A stretch of DNA of 64,000 bases from Micropterix aruncella (Eukaryota; Arthropoda; Insecta; Lepidoptera; Micropterigidae). How positions within the stretch are numbered: the first letter of the stretch is position 1; each line of letters opens with the position of its first letter. The notes below the pieces were generated by a model that was not told where the DNA came from, did no database searches, and worked only from the letters and a program-made list of their open reading frames with translations. The translations under genes and the position numbers were made by a program. Positions 13,801 through 25,800 of this stretch are shown piece by piece. The DNA lies in assembly GCA_944548615.1 (NCBI GenBank), contig OX155967.1, positions 20,948,752-21,012,751 on the forward strand. Direction: 5' to 3'.

Positions 13801-16800
13801 TACGTTTGTGTCTATGTTTTCTGTGCTAAGTGCTGCATTAGTTAGTTGTTTGTCTCCTAACGCTTTGTTTAGTAAATGTGTGTACCTTGTAATATCGGTT
13901 TACGGTAACTGTATAGCCCGACTGCAAGAAGCTGTAATATAAAACAATGGCACAGGATCTCATATTTGAAAATAATGCAAATTTTCAACTTTATCATGGT
14001 TGCACAAACAAAAATATTTGAGCGAAAACAAACGGCGGAAAGACAAATAAATAGCTGATTCTTAAAAAAGAATAACATGGCCTCGAATAAAAATTTATTT
14101 GAATTTGAAATTCCAACTGAAAGTTATTTAAGTTCTTTAAGTTCAAAGAGGACAGTGTGAAAAAACAGCAATTACATAGGTAAGGACCCAATATTATGAC
14201 AATGTAAAGAGTTTGCAACAAGTGTAACACTAAACGTGGCTAATATCTACACTTTTCCATGGAATACAATTTAATTTAAAAATAAATAAACCCACAGCAA
14301 GTTATGTAACACTCGTGTGTGATGATCAGTCCCATGCCGCCTAACTAATTGATAACTTATTCTAGAGCAAACATACAAGGCGTATTCGGAAAGTAAGTAC
14401 CATTTCATTCTAGCGCCACCGCAGCGCTGCAGTCGGCGTTCCGCGCATATGCACTAGTGTTCCTTATTCACTGGCTCTCAACTGACGCCATTTTGGTGGC
14501 TCTATGATGTATTTTTAGTTTGCTGTGCACATTTGGACGTTTAAGACAATTAGTGATTCAATTAACCCTTCCGCTCGCGAAATAAACATTTAGCCTGAGG
14601 GTTATGCGCGCGCTAGTTTCGCGCGAAAATTGGCGTGAGTCGACGGCCTTGAGAAAAACTATCATAACTGGTAAACCACTATACGGATTAAAAAAAGATA
14701 CAGAGAAAAATGATCGCATTGAAATTTGACATATAAAACATTATAACCTTATCTCGTAAAAGATAGTAATGAATAAATATTACAAAGTTGGCGAACTGAA
14801 AAAATTCGCCTATAAAATCTTTTCTATGTTTTTATCACAAATTACGGAAAATATGCAAAAATTGTAAATAGAGTTATGTTCTTTATAAAATGCTTTACCA
14901 AAACTGTTATTTTGTTTTACTTATTTGCATACAAAAATATTTAGTAATTCAGCCAAGAAAAATTTGATGTATTCTCGTAAAAAAAAAATTTTTTAATTTA
15001 ATATTTCTGACTATTTAGGGTACTTTTTTATATGAATTTCTTTCAAAATAACTTTACCACTACATCTCACTTCTTAATAAATCAAATTAGAACTTTCAGC
15101 TTTGTCTGATATTACAGAAAAATCTAAAATTTTGAGAGTTAGCATCCGCAACTTAATAATAAACTTTGAATGCTCATAATATAGTAGTAGTAGTAGTAGA
15201 TGGAGTGGGGGGCTTGTTTCCAGCCCTTGATGTCACCTAGATCTGTAAGGTCTTTTGTAACTACCCACTGTGTGGTTAGGTCAATTGTCGGCTAGTAGCC
15301 CGGTACTTCTTACCAGACTAAGTAGGTCACTGACCTTCAAGTTGGGCAGATCGCTGGGTTCGAGAAAGGCTCGTCCCAGTAAACTGTGTCTTTTGGCGGC
15401 GAGCCCTGGACAGCGGCCAACAATGTGTATGCTGTCTTCGGGTTCCTCGCCACATATTCGGCAATCCTTGCTCTCAGTCAAGCCAAGGTTGAATAGATGA
15501 GCTCTAAGGGTCGTGTGTCCGGTGAGGAGACCGATAGTGGTTCTAAGGTTCTTCTTGCTCATGTCAAGTAGGGCCTTGGTTTTCTTCTGTAGTGGTTGCT
15601 CCATCATGGCTTTTGCCTGGCGACATCCCTGACTCTGTTTCCAGGAAGCCCGATGTTCCTGCTCCAAGCAGTCCCTGATGATTTTCTTACCTGTAGCGAA
15701 GGGGACCCCTACAGCTGGCTCCACTGGGCAATCCAGTGTGCCCAGTTTTGCCAGTCTATCGGCCTCTTCGTTTCCGGGTATGCCTTGGTGACCCGGTATC
15801 CATATTAGGGTGATTTTGTTGGATTTTCCCAATTTGTTGAGCTCCTGCATGCAGTCCCAGACCACAGAAGATTCTGTGGTGGCTTTAGCCAGAGCGTCCA
15901 GTGCTGCTCTGCTGTCAGAGCAGATGAGGATTTGTCTGTTTTTTACCTCAAGTCGACTTTGTAGTTTTATGTATTCCAATATGGCAAGTACCTCGGCTTG
16001 GAAAACCGTAGCGTATTGTCCAAGGGGGATGCTGATTCTGTGGTTGGTTTTGGGTCCGTACACGCCTGCCCCAAAACGTCCATTTGTTCCTGAGCCGTCG
16101 GTGAACCAGGCGTCTGCGTTGTGGCTTTGAAGCCACTGCGGATTTTTCCATTCTTCCCTGGTGGGGATTAGGATTTTATAGGATTTCTCTACCGAAATTT
16201 TTTTCCGTAGTCGATCCTGGGTCAGAGTGAATGGGCTTTTGTGGAGGAGGTTTAGCTCAGGATGATTGTGCCCTCCACGCTTCCACTCGCCCAAACACTT
16301 CAGTCTGTATGCTGTAAGTCTGGCGGAGTGGATGATGAGCTTGTCCAGAGGCGGGCAGCAGAGTGCCACCTCTAATCCCGCTGTTGGGGTGGTCTTCATG
16401 ACGCCAGTTGCAGCCCTCAGGTAGTTACCTTGAAGGCTTTTAAGCATTTTTACTGTCTCAAGCTTTTTCACCCTGGACCACCAGACTATTGCAGCATAGG
16501 TTAGTCTAGGCAGCAGTACTGCCCTGTAGAGCCATAAGGCGACCCTGGGTTTGAACCCCCAGGTTTTTCCCATGACTCTTATGCACGTCCACAACGAGGC
16601 ATAGAAGGTTGTTCTCTTGCGCTCGAGGTGGTGCTTCCAATTGAGCTTTGGGTCTAGATAGACTCCAAGGTATTTGACTACTGTAGCGTATTCTATCTCC
16701 TTATCCCAGAGCTTGAGACACTCAACGGGTTCGGGTTTGTATTTTCTGGTGAAAATCATGGCCTTAGTCTTGCTTGGATTAGCGGATAGACCTCTGGCCT

Positions 16801-19800
16801 GGCACCAGTCTTGGGTGGTCTTAAGTGCTTTGTCCATGAGCTCCTTAAGTATTGATAGGAAGTTTCCTCTGACTACTATGGCCACGTCATCAGCGTAGCC
16901 ATAGACAGAGAGGCCTAGGTTTTGTAGATCTATTAGGAGTTCGTCTACAACGATGCTCCACAAGAGGGGGGAGATGACTCCACCCTGTGGACAGCCCTTA
17001 GCAGGGATTCCCGTGATGGAGGTGTCGCCTTGATAGACGGTCAGATTCCTATTTGATAGCATACTCAATGTCCAGTCAATAATGGTCTCTGGTATTCCTC
17101 GTCTGTGCATAGCGTTTTTTATAGTTGCATATGATGTGGTGTCGAATGCTCCTTCGATGTCCAGGAATACTCCCAGAGCGTAACCTTTCGCCGCTAACTG
17201 TGTCTCTATTGTGCTCACCAGGTGATGTAGGGCAGTGTCCGTAGATCTGCCCTCCCTATAGGCACACTGAGCATCAGCAAGCGGTTGAAGAGCTAGGTGG
17301 TTGTTTTTCAAGTAGCCGTCAACTAGTCTCTCCAGTGATTTCAGGAGAAAGGAGGTGAGGCTAATGGGTCTGTAGTCTTTGGCAAAGATGTGGCCGTTCC
17401 TGCCTGCCTTTGGAATGAACGTGACTCTTGCGCTGCTCCAGGCATGAGGGACGTGTCTGAGGGCTATGCTCGCTCTGAGTACCTTTGTTAGAGGGCCCAG
17501 CAGCTGGCTTAACCCTTTTTGTAGTAGGACTGGGTATATTCCATCCAGTCCAGGTGATTTGTAGGGGTCGAAGGTGCTCACGGCCCATTCTACTGCTTTT
17601 GGATTAACTATCTTGGCTGCAAGGGCCCACTCCCTGGGCTTGTGGAGCCTCTTGGAGTTCTCCCCTGCGGCAATTGGGTGTGAGGATTCCTGGAAGCCCG
17701 GAAAGTGTGTTTCCATTAGGAGCTTCAAGGTTTCCTTGGTGTCGCTTGTGTGTCCGCCCCTCTGGTCGTTAAGGGCATCACAGCTGGGGGCGGTTGTTAG
17801 AGCTGAGGATCTTGTTGAGCCTGGAGGCTTCGGAAGCTGTTTCCACGCTCTCACAAAAGTCCCTCCAGCTTCTTCGTTTGGCTTTAACAATGGCCTTGTT
17901 GTATTCGTTTCGGGCGTTTTTGTATTCCTCCCAAAGATGTTGCGAGTTAGTGTTGTGATTTCTCGCCCTATTGAAACACCTTCTCAGCGTAAGCCTGAGC
18001 TTGGTCAGCTCTGGGTTCCACCATGGGACCTTTTTTGAGAGGTTTTTTTGTTTCAAAGGGCAATTCCGCTCGTAGGCGTCTATAACGGCATTAGACAGTG
18101 ATAGTGCAGCTGTTTCTAGTTGCTCTTTGGTGTGGAATCGATTCGGAACCGTGGTGAGCTTGATAGCCAGGTCCCTATCGAATCCTTCCCAGTTGGTATT
18201 TCTAGGGTTGCGAGCCCACTGAATTTCCAATGAGTGCCGAAGCGTTAGATGGATCTGCCTATGGTCCGAGCCTGAGGGTTCATCTGAGACCCTCCAGTCT
18301 TGAACCAGGTCGGCCACTTCTTTTGTGCAGATCGTGATGTCCAGTACCTCCTGTCTTCTTGAGTCTATGAAGGTAGGTTCTGTTCCTCTGTTGAGGATGG
18401 TGAGTTCATTGCCTAGGATAAAGTCATGCAGGCTTACCCCCCTCGGGTTTATGTTGGAACTACCCCAGCACACGTGGTGGGAGTTCGCATCGCAACCCAG
18501 AAGGAGTTGGAGCCCGCGTTGTTTCGCATATGTCACTAGGTTGGTTATATCTTCTTGCGGTGGCAGGTCAGTGGAGTCATAAGGCATGTATGCTGACCCA
18601 ATGAGTAGATCCACCGTTCTGTCTCCTGTCAAGTTGATTTTTGTTAAAACGACCGTTAGGTCATCGCCGCTGAGTTGTGGCAGAAAAGTGGCTGTGACGC
18701 CCTTAGTGACCACGCAGGTCCTGAGTTTCCGAGTCGGTTGGGCCTTATGAATGGTTCCGCAACCTCCTAATCCACTTATAGTATCCCTAACAATCCAAGG
18801 TTCTTGGATTAGTGCTATACTTGTATGCGCCACAGCCATGCTCCTGGTTAATATCGCCGAGGCGCTTTTGCTGTGGTGCAAGTTGATCTGGATTATGGGG
18901 ACTTTTAGGTGGTTCATTTTGCTGTACCTCCTTCCGTTCCCTCCACTGCGTCCGACTCCTTCCTAGGCTTATTATCGAGCAGCCTTACGGATGCCCGTGC
19001 TAGCCCACAGTAGGGTCGGAAGTTGCAGGCCCTGAGAGTGGCCAATGAGGAGTCGCTCACCAGACAGGCGAAGTGGACGCTCGAGGCATCCTTCTTCGTG
19101 CTCCCCCTAGCGACGGCCCACCCATCGGTCTTCAGACCTGGGTTTTGCCTGTCGAGGAGTAGAAGTACTTTCTCGACAGTGTAATTGGGCTCCTCCACGT
19201 GGACCACCACTCGATGGCGTTTGGGCAGCTCATCGACCGGCAGCACACACACGGATTCACCTTGGACGAGTAAGTCCGTGGAAAGGCTTCTGAGCCAGTT
19301 CCCCGTCTCCTCATCTGCGCACGAGAAGACGATTGCACCGTCCCTCTCCCAGCTGCCGGTAAAGGATGGTGTTTTAGTGCCAACAGGAATTTCCATGATG
19401 GCGTCCACAATCTTGTCCCGGATGGCTTCTATGTCGCCGGCTTCAAGTTTTTTGTCAGGGTAGCCCCTTATTATGAGGGCTAGCCTGAGGAGTCCTTTTG
19501 TGGCCTGGGCGTAAGAACCTTGGTCGGAGACTTTCGGTCTTTTCCCTGTCGCCTGATGGGAGGGGCTTGGGGTGTTTGGCCCTTGTCTGGGGCGTTTAGG
19601 AGCCCCAGGGGCCTCTGCAGTCCCGTCCTCCGGCTTAGAGTTAGCACTGGAGGCTCGGGGGTTAGCAGTTAGCCCCTCTCTCATCAGTTTTTTGTAGCGA
19701 CGCCTTGCAGCTCCGTTATATCTAATGCGGGTTTTGGGTGGGCTTTTTGATGGGCCCGCCCCCGCGTTGGGTGCCTCCTGTGGTTCGCTTTGAGACAAAG

Positions 19801-22800
19801 CCACCCCCTGGAGTGCTTCAATTAAGTTTATTTTTGGTGGTGTACTGTTTATTTGATCCATTTTGTTCCCACGAGTTCCGCGGTAGTGCGATATCACCCG
19901 GACAGAGCCGCGTATGACCGGGGCTTGGCTTATACTACCCGGAGGACGCCCGGTATCCGGGAGGCACCGTAAGAGACGCAACACTCCCTGCGCCATGCAG
20001 CTCATAATATAAAATTGGTTAGATTTTTTCAAATATATTGTGTCATTATATACTTATTATATGTCGAATAACTAATTATAGTACTCCAAAGAGTCACATT
20101 TCATAGAAAAACAATAGAAAATCCAAAAACAATAGTAATACTTTCATACTACTTGTCAAAACAAACTCCAAAATGCAAAGGCATTTTATGAAACTACTCG
20201 TAATGAAAAAAATACGGCTTATTATGTAATTACTTACGATGTAAATGAAAGAATAACTATTTGATCAGCGAATTGAAACAATATTACATCATATTACGCG
20301 ATATTTCGGGAGTTTTCATAAAAATAACGAAACAAATTGCGACAACGACATCTGACATATGTTTTGGCCAAAGCAATTTGCTAAAAAATACACGAAAAAC
20401 AGCAAATCGACAATCTCAAATGACAAATTATCATTCCTAAACCATTTTAAATTGCAAATTACTCACGTTTTTCAAGTAATCCGAACAATAACACGCACTA
20501 AAACACATTTTAATGTCAGTACACTGCGTCACAAAGCGGAGGCACATAATTGCGTGCACGCGACGGCCACCGCGGCAACTACTGAGCTATATTAAATGAA
20601 AAACAAGATCGCGCGTTCATCGAATGATAAATACGAATAGAGATGGGCATTAAGCCGTTATGTAGCGCTCTCCGAAGCGAAAATAACCATTTTTGGAGTT
20701 TTAATGAATTTTTTCGCAAACGGTGACCGTTTCAGCCAATGATGGTCGATGTACATTCCAATGTAGTTAGGCTTGCAACCAATAATGGTCGACGTACATC
20801 TTAGGGGTTAATGATTAGTGGTCAAAATGTTTAAGACAAACAAACAGTTGAATTTTTGAATGCAAGTAATGTGAAATCGGCCGAAATTTATCGTCAAGTT
20901 AAAGATGTATACGGTGAAGACGCAATGAGTGACAAAGTGGGTTAGAATGTTTAATAAGGGTTGAACAAAATCATTGATCAAAATGTTTAAGACAAACAGT
21001 TGAATTTTTGAATGCAAGTAATGTGAAATCGGCCGAAATTTATCGTCAAGTTAAAGATGTTGTTGCGGGAAGAAAGATAAAATATCGGGCAGGCATGATG
21101 ATGATAAACATCACAACAAATAATGTGTCGTCATGCCTAAAATTCCGTGCACTTCAAATTCCCCAACCTAAAAATATTATTTATGGCAGTAAGTGCACTT
21201 AGCACACAATATAGGTATACCCGGATTAGCTCCACTAAAAGCGGGAGCTAATGGATGTTAAACTAAAAGTGGAATATTTACAAGCAAACGCTAAAATTTC
21301 GAAATTACACGTCAACCCGAAAATAACCTTCGCTCGCGAACAAAGGAAAACGTCGGAAAAATCCCAGCACGTGCATTTAAAAAGGGTAATAAAAACTCAC
21401 CCTAAACACACCGCCGGCAAAAGGATTAAGCAACCCGTCGCCGATTGTAAAATCGACCCACCCCGCTAGCCAGGTAGGTACAAAGAATGACTCATATTTT
21501 GGGAAGCGCCAGCTTAAATATTGGATCACTAGAAATCCACAAAATTGCTGCCATGAAAATGTCTAAATGTTTAGAATAATTTAATTTAATTTTTAGACTA
21601 AGTCCGAGCCAAATCGGCCAATAAATGGTGAAAATATTTAAATTCAACCTAAAATAGGACATAGCAATAGTATATGATTATTAAAATGTATATAATAATC
21701 ATAAGTTAATATAAGTTAGAGTTTAAGGTCGTATGTACACTCTTAACTTAGTAAAATAGTATACAATATTATAGTACATTAGCTTTACGGAAACGACATA
21801 TAACAACGCGTCGGTCGGCACCCGCGGGCGAGGCGGGGTGCAACCCGCCCCACCACTGGGCCGGCCGCAGCGGTCATACCTATATAAGGTCGGTTACCCG
21901 CCGATATCGGGCAGATCATTTTGAGCGTGCCTTGGGCAGATCATTTAACAGTGCCTTGCGGGCAGATCACATTTAAGTGCCGGGTAGATCACACTTAAGT
22001 GCCGGGCAGATCATATTGTAACAGTGCTTTGTCGGAGATCATATCGGAGATCATATTTAAAGTAGAACTATTAGAAGCATAAACGCAATTACTGTAAATT
22101 CGTAAATAGTGCAATAGACTACATTTTATAGGAAATAAAAACTTTAATGGCTTAGAAGCTTTTTAAAACGTAAAAATTATTATTATCTTTTTTATTAACA
22201 ATACAAACCTCGAGTGCATATCCTGGAAATACTACCTACAGCGGATTAAACACGACCCGAGCGACGTTAAAAACGAGGACTTCGACAACGCCGCACGACG
22301 TCACCTTTAGCCTTACAACCTGAAGGGTTGAGTCTGTATGTAGGCCACGCGTGGGAAGGCCCCACATCTTGGAAGCCCCCACACCTTGGAAAGACACCAC
22401 AGATGTATACGGTGAAGACGCAATGAGTGACAAAGTGGGTTAGAATGTTTAATAAGGGTTGAACAAATATCCATGATGAAGCTTGGAGTGGTTGACCATC
22501 TGTTGTCAATGATATAAGGATTTGGTAAGGAAAGTTGATGAAAAAATCCATGAGAACAGACGATTCACAATGACAACGCTTTCAAACCAATTTCCACAAA
22601 TTTCACTAACTGTTTTGTACGAGTACGAGATTGTTAGTGACCGCTTAGGTTAACGCTTCTATGACGAAGTTTCTATAATGGCGGATAGTTTCTATGACGA
22701 AGATATAGGAAAGCTGGTCACTCGCTACGATAAGTGTTTAAACGTTGGCGGATACTATGCAGAAAAATAGTTTTAGGTATGTTTTTTCATATAAAATAAA

Positions 22801-25800
22801 AAATTTGGTTTAACCCCTCACGTTGCGAGGTAAAAACTCACCTATCACTTTTGCGCGCGACATATTCGCGCGAAAAATCGACGCGAGTCAACGGCCTTGA
22901 GAAAAACGATCATAACTTATAAACCACTAAACGGCTTAAAAAAAGATAAAGAGAAAAATGATCGCATTGAAATTTGACATATAAAACATTATAACCTTAT
23001 CTCGTAAAACAATTAAGATAATAATGAATAAATATTACAAAATTGGCAAACTGAAAAAACTCGCCTATAAAATCATTTCGATTTTTTTGTAAATACAGTT
23101 TTTGTAAATATCAAAAATTGTAAATACAGTTATGTTCTTTATTAAATGCTTTACCAAAACGATATTTTTTTTTTACTTATTTGCATACAAAAATACGGAA
23201 AAAATATTTATTTATTCAGCCAAGAAAAATTTTATGTATTCTCGTAAAAAAAAATTTTTTAATTTTTAATTTGTGACTACTTATGGTACTTTTTTTTATG
23301 AAATTCTTTCAAAATAACTTTATTACTACATCACTTCTTCTTAGAAATCACACCAGAACTTTGAGCTTTGTCTGATATTATAGAAAAATCTAAAGTTTTG
23401 AGAGTTTCCGCGTCCGAACCTAATAATAAACTTTGAATGCCCATAATATAAAATTCGTTAGATTTTTTCAATTATATTGTCTCATCATAGACTTATTATA
23501 TGTCTAATAACTAATTACTATACTCCAAAGAGTCACATTTCATCGAAAAACTATGGAAAATCGCACTTTTTTCTCTCATAGTAATTATCAAAACAAGTTT
23601 CATTTTCGCGAGCCATATTAGAAAAACAACATATAATGTTCATAATACGCCTAATTATGTGATAACTTAGGATGTAAATGAAGCAATACCTATTTTATTA
23701 GTAAATTAAAGCGACATTACGTCATGTTTCGCGATATATCGGGATATTTCACAAACATTACAAAATAAAAACGGCCATTTTTTCGCGAGCCGTTTGTTGT
23801 TGCCAAAGTGTTTTCTTCGAAAATTCGTGAAAAACAGCAAATGGACTGTCTAAATTGACTAATCCTAATGCCTAAACTACTTAAAAATGGAAATTACTCA
23901 CTTTTATCCGGTATACACTGCACTTATATCCACAAAACACTTCACAAAACAAACATTTCGCGGAACTATACGCCGCCGCGGGGTGGCCGATCGAGACTGC
24001 TGTTTTGACGTCTAATGCTGACTTTTTAAATCGGCGATCGATTTTATCGTCGTTGGCCGGCGAATGAAAGATTATTTGGCCATGTCGTCCCGCGGTCAGA
24101 AAGCATTAAAGTACGACGATTCGAATCGTAAATTGCATTTTTCGCAGCGGCGAGCGCGATATCCAAAATCGGATGTTACGGATTGTAGGCGGCCGCCATA
24201 CATTCTTAATCAAGTAAAGAGGAAGCCGTCGGGCTCTACTCCGGGTCCCGATGGTATTCCCTATTTAGTATACAAAAAATGCCCCTGCCTTCTGCAATAT
24301 TTAGGATCCATCTTCCGAAATATATGGAATAGCGGTGTAGTCCCACAGAATTTTGGCCGAGCGACAGTCATCTTAATTCCGAAGGTCCCAGTTTGCACCG
24401 GACCAAAGGACGCTCGGCCCATTGCTCTCACAGACACTGTGGCCAAAATCTTTTTTAGCATAGTCCACACGAGGATGAGCGAATTCATGCACCGGAATGA
24501 GTACCTTGGAGTATCAGTTCAAAAAGGCTTCATGCGCGGCGTCTCGGGCTGCCTCGAGCACAACTCTCTCCTGGCTGCTGCCATCAAGGATGCGAGACAG
24601 CACGAACGCCAAATCAATGTATGCTGGCTCGACCTAGAGAATGCCTTTGGGTCAGTCCGACACAGTCTCCTCCACTTTGCACTCCGCTGGTACAACTTCC
24701 CACCAGTCGTGCGTGACATTGTAGCCTCCTACTACAACTGTCTGACTTTCCATGTTAAAACGCAAGAATGGACTACCCGCTCTATACCATATTCAATTGG
24801 ACTATTTCAGGGCTGTTGCCTCTCCCCGACGATTTTTAATATAGTTTTTAATATACTTCTGGAAAGCCTGAGCCAGTTTGACAGGAAGTGGGGCTACCGT
24901 TTTAAAACAGACGGCCAATACACCTCGTCGTGCCTCGCTTTTGCCGACGACCTAACTTTCATCACCAGAAGCCCCAAGCAGCTTTCCCTGCTATTACAGA
25001 AAGTGGAGCTTTTCTGCGACTGGTCAGGCTGTATAAAAGTGAAGCCCTCCAAATGTTTTTGCCTTGGACTCGCCCGCATGGGCACAAAATTTACATCCTA
25101 TGACCCCAAATTGGTCTATAAGGGCTCTAATATCTCCCTTATAGACCCAAACAATCATTTCAAATTCCTCGGCAGAAAAATCACCCATCAGGGAAAAGAC
25201 GTCTCGGGCGATCATGTTATAGAGCATTTCAAAAGTTGCCTGGCGAAAATAGATGCCTTGCTAATTTCTGGCCCCCGTAAGGCCTGGATCTATGACAATT
25301 ATCTAACGTCACATTTGTCATGGCCCTTTCTTATTTACGATTTTACCAAAACCCAACTGTCCCGTCTAGATGCACTGGTGACAGCTAGTTTAAAATCCTG
25401 GCTGTCCTTAGCCAAACCAGCTGACCCCTCGACTCTCTTCAGGTCCAAACAAAATTTTGGGCTAGCGCTTAAACTGCCCTCTCTGCTCTACGCCAACTCC
25501 AGAATAACCAAAAATTCGATTCTGTGCAATTCCAAAGATCCGGCAATATCGAAGCACGTAATAAGTGGCTGTAGTGATTCAAATGAACTACAAGCCCGCG
25601 TAGACTTCCACAAAAGGTTCCTTACTGGAATCAGCCAGAATGGCACTGGTCTGGGGTATGGCAGTACAACCACGAGCGACGTGGACTTGAAGAAGTCTCT
25701 TTTGCGGGAAGATTACGACAGCAAGAGTATGGCTCATGCTATTGGCCTTCAATGCCAGAATGATTGGACAACAATTGGTGACTTTTGCATTCCGCCTCCA

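Larger units (their letters stand above)
15183..19999 (-). mobile_element. APE-type LINE with RNase H, near-complete, 11-bp target duplication
   Basis: 4,817 bp on the minus strand, flanked by GCTCATAATAT at 15172-15182 and 20000-20010. It has a 5' UTR, ORF1, ORF2 (endonuclease, reverse transcriptase, RNase H, zinc knuckle) and a (CTA)n tail at 15183-15199. The gene order and the C-terminal RNase H place it near the R1/LOA/I group; I cannot fix the clade without a tree. One frameshift in ORF2 near 17790 inactivates it. Confidence 0.93.
14562..20811. mobile_element. piggyBac-type element, family C, inserted in mariner and split by a LINE
   Basis: TTAACCCTTCCGCTCGCG at the left and, inverted, TTAACCCCTAAGATGTACG at the right. 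Removing it restores continuous mariner sequence around one TTAA. Its own sequence (14562-15182 and 20000-20811) matches the family at 22810 and 54833, more diverged. No transposase is recognisable. Confidence 0.88.
20974..22809 (+). pseudogene. mariner transposase remnant
   Basis: Helix-turn-helix region ([20 protein letters not shown]), then after the LTR insertion [37 protein letters not shown] and [17 protein letters not shown]. The sequence jumps to [20 protein letters not shown] at the extreme C-terminus. The DD34D catalytic core is deleted, and stops and shifts are frequent. Confidence 0.85.

Noticed and set aside
21008..21469. Open frames in the solo LTR as gag or accessory genes
   Set aside because: They lie entirely within the LTR boundaries set by TG...CA and the GATGT duplication, overlap LTR edges and have no gag features.
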